A DNA stretch of 64,000 nt from Eubacterium ventriosum (GTDB lineage: Bacteria > Bacillota > Clostridia > Lachnospirales > Lachnospiraceae), in NCBI RefSeq assembly GCF_025150745.1, contig NZ_CP102282.1:1-64000 (forward strand), in the 5' to 3' direction. Positions 8,934-18,258 of the stretch are shown here, piece after piece. The notes beneath the pieces are model-generated. The model did not search any database, was not told the DNA's origin, and saw only the letters and a list, made by a program, of their open reading frames with translations. Position numbers and translations under genes: made by a program. The first letter of the stretch is position 1. Each line of letters starts with the position of its first letter.

Positions 8934-9305
8934 TTAAATATAGACCAATTCTTTTAACACAATCTCTTCTACCATATTACGAATACCATTTACCGCTCTG
9001 ACCCATTCCATCTGGTCACAAGCTTTCAATTCTTCCGTAATGCCCTGCCTCTCCATCATCTGACGCACCAGAATATCCATTCTCTCCTGTGCTTCATCGT
9101 CCACAGTATTCAGATGTTCTGTCAGTCTGTCTTCCAACATATACAGTGAATACATTGCCGGACGATGCTCTTTCAGATACGTTTTTCGCATCATTCCATA
9201 TTTCCCATAATGCGGTTCTTCATCTGTACTGACAAGATTCGGATAGTAAATTCCGTCTGCGCCAAGTGTGTAGGTTCCACCCATTTTTTCAAATGTGCTT
9301 TTCAT
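8934..9305 (-). CDS. tnpV: TnpV family transposon-encoded protein
   Basis: A 123-residue protein that matches the TnpV family first named from Tn4451-type mobilizable transposons: GADGIYYPNL early, YLKEHRPAMYSLYM in the middle, and a helical C-terminus. The role of TnpV is not known. The ribosome binding site AAGGAGG lies within the 31 bases that separate it from rlmD. Its position at the very edge of the element and its association with transposons mark it as part of the mobile block, not of the rlmD operon. Confidence 0.8.
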   Translation of the reverse strand: MKSTFEKMGGTYTLGADGIYYPNLVSTDEEPHYGKYGMMRKTYLKEHRPAMYSLYMLEDRLTEHLNTVDDEAQERMDILVRQMMERQGITEELKACDQMEWVRAVNGIRNMVEEIVLKELVYI

Positions 9306-9336
9306 GTGTTATTCCTCCTTGAAATCAGCAATGTCC

Positions 9337-10986
9337 TTAGATCATCGCAAAATATTTCAGGGCAGCCTTAATTGCTTCTTCTTTCTCTTTCGGACACTGT
9401 GGCACTTTTGGATTTTCTGTCTTTGGCAGATTATAGTTCTCTCCTACTTCGATTCCACATTTCCTTTTGATTTGAGAAATATATAAATTTGAAACCTTCA
9501 AGCCAAATTCTTTCAGCACATAATCTTTGATTTCCTGATAGGTTGCTTTCAACTCGGCACTTGTAGCATCCAGCTCGTCCAAGTCTAAGTCGATCTCTAT
9601 CGTGTCATCCGGCTTTTGTTGGGACAAAAGAACAACCGTCTCCACATGATTTGTGTTCGGAAATTGGTCGATTGCCGCTGCCTTAACCACTTTATACCCT
9701 TGCTCCTGTAGCATTTCCAAGTCTCTTGCAAGGCTTGTTGGCTTGCAGCTTATATAAACCATTCGGTCAACGCCAAAGTCGATTATCTTCTGCAATGCCT
9801 TTGGATTTATGCCATCACGTGGTGGATCAAGTACGATTAAATCAGGCTTGTCCTGAAGGTCATCAATTACCTTTAAAACGTCACCGGCTATAAACTCGCA
9901 ATTTTCAAGGTTGTTTAAGCTTGCATTAACTTTTGCAGCTTCAACAGCTTCCTCTATGATTTCAACCCCAACTACTTTTTTTGCAACAGGCGCAAGAATC
10001 TGGGCGATTGTGCCTGTTCCGCTGTATAGATCGAATATTAACTTGTCCTTTGTTTCTCCGATATATTCTCTTGCTTTTGAATACAAAACTTCCGCCCCAA
10101 GTGAATTAGTCTGGAAAAATGAAAATACTGAAATCTTGAACTTTAAGCCTAAAAGTTCTTCGTAAACATATTCCTGTCCGTAGAGAACTCTTGTCTCATC
10201 GCTTTGCACAACATCTGCCAAACCATCATTAATAATATGAATAACTCCGCACAGCTTAGCTGACAAATCAAGTGCCTTTATTTCTTCCACCAAACTCATT
10301 AAGTCAGCTTTCTTCTCCATTTCTGCATCTGATGTTGTAACAAGGGCAACCAAAAGTTCTTTTGTCTTAGTTGTTCTTCTGACTAACAAGTGTCTTACAT
10401 AACCTTCGTGACGTAATTTATGATAAAAAGGTAACTCTTTTTTTGCACAGTAATCCAAAACACATCTTAAAATAATATTGTAATCTCTATCTACAATCTT
10501 GCAGTTATCCACTGTTACAATGTCGTGGAAACTGTTTTTCTTGTGCATTCCAAGTGCCAAAGGTCCATCCTTAAACTCGTCACCAAAAGAAAATTCCATC
10601 TTATTTCTGTAGCCCCACTGCACAGGACTGCCAAGTATTCCCTCAAACCGGTAGTCTCCTTTGATTGCATTGTCAAGAATTCCCTTAACCATGTCTTCCT
10701 TAAGTTTCAACTGATTCTCATAACTCATTGTCTGGTAAGAACAGCCACCGCAATCACCGAAATGTGGGCAATTAGGTTCAACATCTTCCATTGGTGATTT
10801 TTCAATTATTTCCTTTAATCTTCCCTGAGCCTTGCCTGAACGCTTTTTTGAAACAACAAACTTAACCTTCTGTCCCGGCAATGTGCCTTTTACTGATGCT
10901 ATTCCGTCTTCACCACAATCAACTTCCCCCTTGTTTGGAAAAGCAATTTTTGTAACTACTCCTGTATATTCAACGCCTTTTTTCAT
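9337..10986 (-). CDS. rlmD: 23S rRNA (uracil-C5)-methyltransferase RlmD/RumA type
   Basis: A 549-residue enzyme that methylates a uracil of 23S rRNA with S-adenosylmethionine. An N-terminal TRAM domain (~residues 1-60) is followed by the iron-sulfur cysteine motif CPHFGDCGGC (~residues 72-81). Then come the SAM-binding segment DLYSGTGTIAQ, DPPRDGI and the catalytic-cysteine motif YISCKPTSLARD. The last ~90 residues are an extra conserved tail ending in KYFAMI. The start at 10986 follows AAAGGAGA; an earlier in-frame start would add 19 residues without a site. The mobile element lies directly at its 3' end, so the last codons may be supplied by the element. Confidence 0.93.
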   Translation of the reverse strand: MKKGVEYTGVVTKIAFPNKGEVDCGEDGIASVKGTLPGQKVKFVVSKKRSGKAQGRLKEIIEKSPMEDVEPNCPHFGDCGGCSYQTMSYENQLKLKEDMVKGILDNAIKGDYRFEGILGSPVQWGYRNKMEFSFGDEFKDGPLALGMHKKNSFHDIVTVDNCKIVDRDYNIILRCVLDYCAKKELPFYHKLRHEGYVRHLLVRRTTKTKELLVALVTTSDAEMEKKADLMSLVEEIKALDLSAKLCGVIHIINDGLADVVQSDETRVLYGQEYVYEELLGLKFKISVFSFFQTNSLGAEVLYSKAREYIGETKDKLIFDLYSGTGTIAQILAPVAKKVVGVEIIEEAVEAAKVNASLNNLENCEFIAGDVLKVIDDLQDKPDLIVLDPPRDGINPKALQKIIDFGVDRMVYISCKPTSLARDLEMLQEQGYKVVKAAAIDQFPNTNHVETVVLLSQQKPDDTIEIDLDLDELDATSAELKATYQEIKDYVLKEFGLKVSNLYISQIKRKCGIEVGENYNLPKTENPKVPQCPKEKEEAIKAALKYFAMI

Positions 10987-11088
10987 CTTTTCTCCTTTTA
11001 AAACAACTTTAGCCCAAACAAAGCAGTCGCCGGATTCTACCAACTACTACTCAGCTTGGGCCACTTTTTGTTGTTTGCTTTTTAATTT

Positions 11089-11325
11089 TTATTCTTCTTC
11101 AAAATCGTCTTCATCTTCGTCTTCAAAGAGATCTTCGAAATCATCTTCAAAGTCATCATAATAATCTCTGTTAACGAATCTGTAGATTGCATATGCGGCA
11201 CCTGCTACTGCTGCTACTGCTGCAATTACTGCCAAAACGATTGCAACAATCTTCTTTGTTTCTTTCTTCTCATCGTCTTTTGTTAAGATTTTTCCAATCT
11301 TTACGCCCTTAATTAAATCGTCCAT
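11089..11325 (-). CDS. Small single-pass membrane protein with acidic C-terminal tail
   Basis: A 78-residue protein of unknown function. Residues 1-25 are polar, residues ~26-48 form an Ala/Val/Ile-rich membrane helix (IVAIVLAVIAAVAAVAGAA), and the last ~27 residues are almost all Asp, Glu and Phe. The start follows GAGGTGA with good spacing; an upstream in-frame ATG lacks a site. Similar short proteins with acidic tails are common beside housekeeping genes in Lachnospiraceae. It sits between rlmD and pcrA, all on the minus strand. Confidence 0.7.
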   Translation of the reverse strand: MDDLIKGVKIGKILTKDDEKKETKKIVAIVLAVIAAVAAVAGAAYAIYRFVNRDYYDDFEDDFEDLFEDEDEDDFEEE

Positions 11326-11409
11326 TTCTGTCACCTCATTTTCTATCTGATTGATAATAGATTCAAAATTTATACTTATTGGTATTATACCAAAAATCAA
11401 ACATATTTA

Positions 11410-13743
11410 CTACAATTTTTTAAGTTTTGCAAAAGATGCCATCATAACTTTTTGACCTGCTGTGTCAAACTCAACTGTTACCTGATAATCTCTTGGTCCG
11501 TCCTCCACGCCAAGCACTGTTCCGTCGCCAAATTTTATATGATGAACTCTGTCACCAACGCCATAATCAATGTCTGCCTTTGTTACAACAAACTGCTTTC
11601 CAAAGCCCGGCTTAGTTGACGGATTGCCATATGCAGGCTTCTTTGCCATTGCTCTATAAGCGTTTTTGTGTTCATTTGCAGCAAAATTTCTTGAACCGCC
11701 GTAAGATGAACCCATATAGCCTGAGCCACCATGATTTAAGGAGCCTTCATAGCCACCGAAACCACTAAAAGATGGTTTCTTCTCAAAACCTGCTGCAACT
11801 CTATCCGTTACATTTTTGCTGTTTACAAGGCTCATTGGAATCTCTTTTACAAATCTTGAAATAATATTGTACTGAGTCTCCCCTCTTACCATTCTACGCT
11901 TTGCGTAGCTTATTGTTAGATGCTTCATTGCTCTTGTTATTGCAACATAGCAGAGTCTTCTTTCCTCTTCCAGTTCTTCCGGATCATCTGACATAATGCT
12001 CATGTATCCCGGGAATAATCCGTCTTCCATTCCGCAAAGAAAAACATTAGGAAATTCAAGTCCCTTTGCACTGTGAACTGTCATTAAAACAACATAACTG
12101 CTGTCTTCATCTAAGTTATCAATTTCTGAAACCAAAGCAACTTCTTCCAAAAATTCTGCAAGACTTGGATTGTCTGTATTCTCCTCGTATTCAGTTACTT
12201 TTGTTATTAATTCATCGATATTTTCGATTCTGCCATTGGCTTCATCTGTGTTTTCTGCTGCAAGTTCTGCCACATATCCTGTCTCGTTTAACACTTCGTT
12301 AACTAACTCTTTCAAAGACATACTCTGTTGCTGGTCTTTGAAATTCTCAATTAAATCAGTGAATTTTCTTACCTTTGTTGCTGCTCTTTCAAGCCCCGGA
12401 ATGTTTTCAACTTCAAGCAATGACTCATACAAATTAAAACCGTAAGCTCTTGCAAAATCCTTAGCCTTAGTAACTGTAGTCGCACCAATGCCTCTCTTTG
12501 GCACGTTTATAATTCTTTCTACAGCTATGTCATCTGTTGCATTGCAGATAATTCTAAGGTATGCCAAAACGTCTTTGATTTCTTTTCTCTGATAGAAGTT
12601 CTGTCCGCCAATGATTTTGTAAGGAATATTTCTAAGCAATAATTTTTCTTCCAATGCTCTGGATTGGGCATTTGTTCTGTACAAAATCGCGTAATCACTA
12701 TAATCTGCCCTTCCAAAATCCACATTTTCCTTAATTGTTGAGGCTACCATATCTGCCTCTGCGTAAGCGTCTTCAGCCTGATACAAATCTATTTTTTCAC
12801 CCTGTTCATTGTCACTCCAAAGTGTCTTGTCTTTTCTACCTTTATTGTTGTGAATAACTTCATTTGCCGCATCAAGAATAGTCTTTGTTGAACGGTAATT
12901 CTGCTCCAGCTTAACTACCCTTGCATTGTTAAAGTTTTTCTCAAACTGAAGAATATTGGAAATATCCGCACCTCTAAATTTGTAAATTGACTGGTCATCA
13001 TCACCTACTACGCAAAGGTTCTGATATTTAGAAGCCAACAGTTTAATAAAAGCAAACTGAGCTCCGTTAGTATCCTGATACTCGTCAACCATAATGTACT
13101 TTAATCTTTCCTGATAACTTTCCAAAACTTCAGGACATTTTCTGAACAAATGAACTGTTTTCATTATAAGGTCATCAAAATCCAACGCGTTATTCTTCTT
13201 CAAAGCTTCCTGATAATTATTGTAAATTTTTGAAAGATTAAGCAATTTAAAATCTGACTGTGCCATCTGGGCAACCTCGCCTGTTGTTACAAGCTTGTTT
13301 TTGAAATCAGATATTTTCCCAAGAACTGCATTCTCCTTATACATCTTTGGATCAAGATTAAGATTCTTGATTACGTCCTTTAAAAGTTTCTTCTGGTCTT
13401 CTGTATCGTAAATAGTAAAATCGTTACTATATCCTATTCTGTCAATATATCGTCTTAAAATTCTTACGCAGGCTGAGTGAAAAGTACTTACCCAAACCTG
13501 TTCCGCGCCAAAACCAACAATCTTATTTACACGCTCACGCATTTCACCTGCCGCTTTGTTTGTAAAAGTTATCGCCATAATATTGTATGGCTGAACGTGT
13601 TTTTCTTCTATTAAATATGCAATTCTATGAGTCAGCACCCTGGTCTTTCCGGACCCTGCACCTGCCAATATAAGCAATGGTCCTTCCGTATGATAAACTG
13701 CCAACTGCTGCATATCATTTAATGTTTCGTATATATTATTCAT
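11410..13743 (-). CDS. pcrA: ATP-dependent DNA helicase PcrA (UvrD/Rep family)
   Basis: A 777-residue superfamily 1 helicase acting in repair and plasmid replication. Visible motifs: Q motif LNDMQQLAV, Walker A AGAGSGKTRVLTHR (residues ~28-41), motif II VDEYQDTN, motif III GDDDQSIYKFRGAD, motif IV EQNYRST, motif V VLMTVHSAKGLEF and motif VI LCYVAITRA. The C-terminal tail (~residues 645-777) is Gly/Ser/Tyr-rich and ends in the small Tudor-like domain (GDRVHHIKFGDGTV) that contacts RNA polymerase in PcrA. Start chosen after AAGGATGG; the in-frame ATG three codons earlier overlaps that site. Confidence 0.96.
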   Translation of the reverse strand: MNNIYETLNDMQQLAVYHTEGPLLILAGAGSGKTRVLTHRIAYLIEEKHVQPYNIMAITFTNKAAGEMRERVNKIVGFGAEQVWVSTFHSACVRILRRYIDRIGYSNDFTIYDTEDQKKLLKDVIKNLNLDPKMYKENAVLGKISDFKNKLVTTGEVAQMAQSDFKLLNLSKIYNNYQEALKKNNALDFDDLIMKTVHLFRKCPEVLESYQERLKYIMVDEYQDTNGAQFAFIKLLASKYQNLCVVGDDDQSIYKFRGADISNILQFEKNFNNARVVKLEQNYRSTKTILDAANEVIHNNKGRKDKTLWSDNEQGEKIDLYQAEDAYAEADMVASTIKENVDFGRADYSDYAILYRTNAQSRALEEKLLLRNIPYKIIGGQNFYQRKEIKDVLAYLRIICNATDDIAVERIINVPKRGIGATTVTKAKDFARAYGFNLYESLLEVENIPGLERAATKVRKFTDLIENFKDQQQSMSLKELVNEVLNETGYVAELAAENTDEANGRIENIDELITKVTEYEENTDNPSLAEFLEEVALVSEIDNLDEDSSYVVLMTVHSAKGLEFPNVFLCGMEDGLFPGYMSIMSDDPEELEEERRLCYVAITRAMKHLTISYAKRRMVRGETQYNIISRFVKEIPMSLVNSKNVTDRVAAGFEKKPSFSGFGGYEGSLNHGGSGYMGSSYGGSRNFAANEHKNAYRAMAKKPAYGNPSTKPGFGKQFVVTKADIDYGVGDRVHHIKFGDGTVLGVEDGPRDYQVTVEFDTAGQKVMMASFAKLKKL

Positions 13744-14044
13744 AAATTCCATCCTTACCGGTAATTATAATTGTTTAATTTGTTATTATGATTACGTTAA
13801 TCGTAACCTATTTCCAATTTTCATAATCATTTACACTGCTAAAATATTTTAACATATTCCATTCTAAGAATAAAGACACCTTTAATTTTGTTTTTTATTA
13901 TATTTGCTTGTTTCAATTTTATATTCCAATTCCCGTATTCCATGATTTTATATAGATTTTTTTATTAATATTTTATCTTGTGGTTTTTATTACTACGTGT
14001 TATCCTTGTAGTATCAGATAATAAATTATTTATGGAGTAAGACA

Positions 14045-14644
14045 ATGCAATCAGAAGATTTAATTAACCAGGTTTTAGAAGAAATAGAATCATTTAACAT
14101 TGATGATATTCCTAACATAGATTTATATATGGATCAGGTAACAACATATCTTAATGGAAAATTCAACACATCCAAGAGACATGATGATGACAAGCTTTTG
14201 ACAAAGACAATGATTAACAACTATGCTAAAAGCCGCCTGTTGCCTCCTCCTGAAAAAAAGAAATACTCAAAAGATCACATGATTATCTTAATCTTAATCT
14301 TTTTCTTTAAGAATGTTATATCTATAAACGATATCCAAACTATTGTAACTCCACTTCTAAAGGATTATTACAATAATGATAATATCAATAATTCATTAGA
14401 AGATGTAACTAATGCATTCTTAAATCGCGTTCAAAAAAGCGACCTTATTGAGCCTTTGATTAAAGAATTTAAAAATTCTCAGAACATTTTTGGTGACTTA
14501 GAAAGCTCTGACCGTGAATCAATTGAAACAATTGGGCTAATTGCCACATTAAGCTACGATATGTATATTAGAAAAAGACTTATTGAGAAGCTTATTGATT
14601 CTTTGCCTAGTTCAAAGGGTGATACTGGCAAAGATAAGAAATAA
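14045..14644 (+). CDS. DUF1836 domain-containing protein
   Basis: A 199-residue cytoplasmic protein of the DUF1836 family found throughout Clostridia. Residues ~60-90 (LTKTMINNYAKSRLLPPPEKKKY) look like the winged helix-turn-helix seen in MerR-like proteins, which suggests DNA binding; the rest is helical. No partner gene is adjacent. The ATG follows GGAG. The stop is closely followed by a GTACCC...GGGGTAC hairpin that can act as its terminator. Function unknown. Confidence 0.75.
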   Translation: MQSEDLINQVLEEIESFNIDDIPNIDLYMDQVTTYLNGKFNTSKRHDDDKLLTKTMINNYAKSRLLPPPEKKKYSKDHMIILILIFFFKNVISINDIQTIVTPLLKDYYNNDNINNSLEDVTNAFLNRVQKSDLIEPLIKEFKNSQNIFGDLESSDRESIETIGLIATLSYDMYIRKRLIEKLIDSLPSSKGDTGKDKK

Positions 14645-14675
14645 ATTGTAGTGTTCCACGTACTTTTTCTGCACC

Positions 14676-14881
14676 GTACCCAGACATATTCAAATCTTCT
14701 GTTTTTGGGGTACGATTTTATTTTATGTAAACTGATTATATCACTTATTCTTGCTTTAAATACGTTTTTGTCACATATTGATCTTTATTCTATGTATTAT
14801 ATTAACCAATATGTCACTTATACTATATTTTCTTCAATATTTGTACCCCGAAAATTACACTTCCTTTAATTTTCGGGGTAC
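14676..14881. repeat. Two GTACCCC...GGGGTAC hairpin elements in a gene-free stretch
   Basis: The 345-base gap between the DUF1836 gene and the next gene holds two hairpins of the same kind as the array at 25489-25902. The first spans 14676-14713 (GTACCCAG to TTGGGGTAC, 38 bases). The second spans 14843-14881, where GTACCCCGAAAATT pairs with AATTTTCGGGGTAC. The first may terminate the DUF1836 transcript. Nothing else was recognised in the gap. Confidence 0.75.
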
Positions 14882-14989
14882 ACTCTATTAAAATTATAAT
14901 TTTCTCCGTGTTATGTTAACCAAACATATTCAGAATATTCAAATTAACTGTATGTATTTCAAAAAAATAAATCATACGCAGTTAACATG

Positions 14990-15655
14990 CTACTTATAAC
15001 AAAATGTTGTGGTTATTTCATAATCCGCTATTCCGATTTCCTGTAGATTAGTAAACACTTCACATTCTATCTTATATGTTAATCCTTCAATCATATTATA
15101 ATTAGTAAGACTTACTCCTATTCGCACTTTACTTCCTGGTGCTAAACTTATCGGTGGTCTCATAGAATTAAGAATTTCTTTTTTGCTTACATACTCTTTC
15201 TTCTCACCATTCTTGACAATTAAATAGTATGGATATGCCACAAAAATACATTGGTCTGACTTATTATTTAATTCAAGCTTTACATAATCTTTATTACCTT
15301 CTACAACCTTGACTGTAACATTCTTATTAGTAGCTTTTTTTAATTTCTTTTTCACCTGCACATTTATAGTCTTTCTCTTACCATATTGATCCTTTAATGT
15401 TATCTTTGCCTTGCCAATCTTTTTAGCTTTAACTAATCCTTTTTTATTAACAGTTGCTACTTTCTTATTAGTGCTTTTCCATTTTATTTTTTTCATTGAC
15501 AAATTGCATAATTTTGCACTTTTACCCTTTTCAATAACAACAGTTTTAAATCGGTTTGTATCAATTTTTACGGTTTCTGCATTAACAATATTTCCCTGAC
15601 TGCAAATAAATAACATAATCACCATTACTATCACAACGCTTATTTTTGTGTTCAT
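14990..15655 (-). CDS. Secreted protein with bacterial Ig-like (BIG2) domain
   Basis: A 221-residue protein with an N-terminal signal peptide (~residues 1-26, ending near NAETV). A BIG2-type Ig-like domain follows (~residues 30-102: KWKSTNKKVATVNKKGLVKA is the family hallmark). The C-terminal ~110-residue beta-rich domain is not recognised. Its ribosome binding site AGGAGGGAG overlaps the stop of the upstream protease gene, so the two are co-translated. It may act as a cell-surface partner, chaperone or inhibitor of that protease; this is inference from gene order only. Confidence 0.75.
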   Translation of the reverse strand: MNTKISVVIVMVIMLFICSQGNIVNAETVKIDTNRFKTVVIEKGKSAKLCNLSMKKIKWKSTNKKVATVNKKGLVKAKKIGKAKITLKDQYGKRKTINVQVKKKLKKATNKNVTVKVVEGNKDYVKLELNNKSDQCIFVAYPYYLIVKNGEKKEYVSKKEILNSMRPPISLAPGSKVRIGVSLTNYNMIEGLTYKIECEVFTNLQEIGIADYEITTTFCYK

Positions 15656-15663
15656 ACTCCCTC

Positions 15664-16839
15664 CTAATAAAAAGCATATCTCCAGTTATTATAAATATCT
15701 CCATTTCCTGGATTATAATAAAATTTATATCCCGTATTTCCATTTAATTCTGAAGGAAAAATATGATTGACTACATATACATTTTCTCCATTCATTGGCA
15801 TATTAGGATCCATATAAACATAATAATATCGCTGCAAGTCTGTTCTATAATAGCATCCACACAAAGCTACTGCATGAGCATAATTTTTTGCACTGTTTTC
15901 TTCATTATGTAAGAAACTACAAAAAACCGGTTTATGGCTTTCCATTAAATACAAAACATCTGTAAAAGATAATTTATGTTCAACATATTTCATAGATATT
16001 GCATAATACTCCCACATTCTCTTTTCCCACTGAATATTTCCAACTGGATCCGCATTGTATTTTTTCTTTAAATCATAATACACTTTCCTTGCATTACATT
16101 TAACCGTTCCGCCACGTTTATAATTAATAATGCTAGCCCCTGTTGCCGCCCAACATATTCCCTGATTGTTAATTTCTCCATTAGCAATCAAATCTAATTT
16201 TGTTGTGTATAACATTAACGTATTTTTTGTATTCTTTATAGTTTCATACTTTTTCTTATGCGTTCCTATATATGAAAAATCTGTTGTATATTCACTATCA
16301 TTTATACTTGCTGTCTCTATTTCATATTCATCTGAATTTAATTTTACATTTTTTGATATATCTGAAAACTTTCGTTTTTTTAATTTTCTATCTGAATTAT
16401 TCTTTCTTATTGTTTTTCCTGCATTTTCACCTGTTACTACTTTCGTTTCTTTTTTGCTATGTAAACTTAATCCATTGCCATTTGATTCAACGCTAATTCT
16501 CTCTTCTCCTATATCATTAAAAAAATTTTCACTATATAAAAATGACGTTAATTTTTTTCCTTCGTATTCTGTAACATTTATTGCTCCTATCTCTTCATCT
16601 GCTACTTTCACAAAAAATATAGAACTTTTGTTTTTTGAATTTTCCACATTAAAAGACTGACTTATTTCTACTTTATCATTCTTTTGACAGTCCACTCCTG
16701 ATAAATAACCTCCTAACTCCTCAATCGCAACACTTTTATCATTCTTCTGAACTTGTCCAGCATTTACGTTTTTCATATTTGCCATTAGCAAAACGCTTAA
16801 TATAGCAAACATAATAAATTTTTTCTTACTTTTTTTCAT
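15664..16839 (-). CDS. Secreted C39-like/papain-fold cysteine protease
   Basis: A 391-residue exported protein. The start at 16839 follows GGAGG; the alternative ten codons upstream has no site. Residues ~5-28 form a signal peptide, ~30-220 a Lys/Ser-rich propeptide-like region, and ~220-391 the catalytic domain. In that domain QGICWAATGASI (nucleophile Cys), NYAHAVALCGCYY (His) and VYMDPN (Asp/Asn) match the C39/papain-fold triad order. Substrate unknown. It is followed after 8 bases by a BIG2 protein gene. A long prodomain upstream of the protease is also seen in staphopain-type proteases. Confidence 0.75.
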   Translation of the reverse strand: MKKSKKKFIMFAILSVLLMANMKNVNAGQVQKNDKSVAIEELGGYLSGVDCQKNDKVEISQSFNVENSKNKSSIFFVKVADEEIGAINVTEYEGKKLTSFLYSENFFNDIGEERISVESNGNGLSLHSKKETKVVTGENAGKTIRKNNSDRKLKKRKFSDISKNVKLNSDEYEIETASINDSEYTTDFSYIGTHKKKYETIKNTKNTLMLYTTKLDLIANGEINNQGICWAATGASIINYKRGGTVKCNARKVYYDLKKKYNADPVGNIQWEKRMWEYYAISMKYVEHKLSFTDVLYLMESHKPVFCSFLHNEENSAKNYAHAVALCGCYYRTDLQRYYYVYMDPNMPMNGENVYVVNHIFPSELNGNTGYKFYYNPGNGDIYNNWRYAFY

Positions 16840-16966
16840 ATCTTTCCTCCTACTCTCTTTCTTTTCCATATTGGATTTCTCATTTTCATTATAGCATACT
16901 TAATTTTTAAAAAAGTGGAATATTCTCTTATTTAGTAGAATATTATTGAATTTTCGCATAAAAGAA

Positions 16967-16996
16967 AAAGGTACGAAATCTCTATCTCGTACCTTT
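16967..16996 (-). terminator. Terminator after yerC
   Basis: AAAGGTACGA and TCGTACCTTT form a perfect 10-bp stem with a 10-base loop. On the minus strand it is followed by TTCTTTTATG. It lies 6 bases after the yerC stop. Confidence 0.85.
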
Positions 16997-17001
16997 ACTT
17001 C

Positions 17002-17298
17002 TTATTCATCTTTCTTTAATACTCTTTCAAGTACCATATCATACCCGTCATTTCCATAATTAAGTGAACGGTTGACTCTGCTTATTGTCGCTGTTGATGC
17101 ACCTGTGGCATTAGATATGTCAAGATAAGTCTTTCCTTCTCTTAACATTTTGGCTACTTCATATCTCTGTGAAATAGAAAGCAACTCGTTTACTGTACAA
17201 ACATCTTCAAAAAATGTATAGCACTCTTCCTTATTCTCTAATGTTAATATTGCATCAAAAAGATGATCAACTTCTGTATTTCTAATTTTTTTACTCAT
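17002..17298 (-). CDS. yerC: YerC/YecD family TrpR-related regulator
   Basis: A 98-residue, all-helical DNA-binding protein of the TrpR-like YerC/YecD family. The helix-turn-helix lies at residues ~52-78: KMLREGKTYLDISNATGAS, then TATISRVNRSL. The family lacks a defined ligand. ATG follows GGAGG. It sits upstream of the hslO gene's end in the same orientation but with its own terminator. Targets unknown. Confidence 0.9.
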   Translation of the reverse strand: MSKKIRNTEVDHLFDAILTLENKEECYTFFEDVCTVNELLSISQRYEVAKMLREGKTYLDISNATGASTATISRVNRSLNYGNDGYDMVLERVLKKDE

Positions 17299-17360
17299 TT
17301 CAACCTCCTGAGAGATACCTTTACTTACTTTAAGATTTTATCACTCTAAAGTTTGAAAGT

Positions 17361-18233
17361 CTAGTATTTTTTTCTTAATGTTTTTAATTCTTCAACACTA
17401 AACTTGTATGTTGTGTTACAGAAATCACATTTTACTTCGATTGCCTTGCCATCATTAATTATTTCGTCTAATTCTTTGTTGCTTAATCCTGCAAGTGCCT
17501 TTACAATTTTTTCCTTGCTACATGTACACTTAAACTGTGTATCGATTTTGTCTGTAAACTCAACATCCATGTCGCCCATTACTTCTTTAAGAATATCTTC
17601 AGGTGTCATACCTTTTTCAAGCATATCTGTAACTGATGTAATTTTGCTGATTCTATCCTCTAATGCCTGAATTGTTTCTTCGTCTGCAAAAGGCATTAAC
17701 TGTACTATAAATCCGCCTGCCTGTTTTACTGTATTGTCTTTTGACATAAGCACCCCAAGGCCTACTGCTGAAGGAACCTGCTCTGATGTTGCAAAATAAT
17801 AAGTCAAATCTTCTGCAACTTCACTTGTTCCAAGTGGAACCTGACTTGAATAAGGCTCTTTAAGTCCCATATCCTTAATAACTGTTAATGTTCCGTAACC
17901 GATTGCCGCGCCTACATCTAACTTGCCTGCATAGTTGGCAGGAATAAGCACGTTAGGATTTCCAACATATCCCTTTACGTTTCCGTGTGAATCTGCTGTA
18001 ACTGTTACTCCGTTAATAGGTCCGTCCCCCTTCATCATAATTGTCAAAATATCCTTGTCGCCCTTCATCATAACGCCCATCATTGCTCCACCTGTAAGCA
18101 AACGACCTAAAGCTGCTGTTGCTACAGGACTTGTATTATGATGCTGTCTTGCTGTTTCAACCATCTCTCTTGATGTAATTGCAAATGCTCTAATCTGACT
18201 ATTTGCTGCTGTTGCTCTTACTATATAGTCCAC
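17361..18233 (-). CDS. hslO: Hsp33 redox-regulated chaperonin
   Basis: A 290-residue cytoplasmic holdase chaperone switched on by oxidation. The N-terminal domain carries the family pattern (ARQHHNTSPVATAALGR, then TGGAMMG). The C-terminal zinc switch is CTC (~residues 238-240) plus CDFC (~residues 271-274), i.e. the four-cysteine CXC...CXXC that releases zinc under oxidative stress. It starts with GTG after AGGAGG. Like perR and rubrerythrin further on, it serves oxidative-stress defence in an anaerobe. Confidence 0.96.
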   Translation of the reverse strand: MDYIVRATAANSQIRAFAITSREMVETARQHHNTSPVATAALGRLLTGGAMMGVMMKGDKDILTIMMKGDGPINGVTVTADSHGNVKGYVGNPNVLIPANYAGKLDVGAAIGYGTLTVIKDMGLKEPYSSQVPLGTSEVAEDLTYYFATSEQVPSAVGLGVLMSKDNTVKQAGGFIVQLMPFADEETIQALEDRISKITSVTDMLEKGMTPEDILKEVMGDMDVEFTDKIDTQFKCTCSKEKIVKALAGLSNKELDEIINDGKAIEVKCDFCNTTYKFSVEELKTLRKKY

Positions 18234-18258
18234 TTATTTTTCCTCCTGATTTTCTTAT

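Larger units (their letters stand above)
1..9336. mobile_element. Right part of a mobilizable/integrative element abutting the 3' end of rlmD
   Basis: The block holds, in order, a RepA-like initiator, a DnaC-like loader, a DUF3847 protein, an oriT, a MobA/MobL relaxase, an ABC/two-component cargo block and a TnpV protein. Its codon use is visibly richer in G and C than the flanking AT-rich housekeeping genes. It ends at rlmD, whose stop codon lies 31 bp from the tnpV start. The 3' end of rumA/rlmD genes is a known integration site of ICEs in Firmicutes, which fits. The left end and the integrase are outside the window, so the full element type (IME, ICE or integrated plasmid) and the exact right boundary cannot be fixed. 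Confidence 0.75.
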
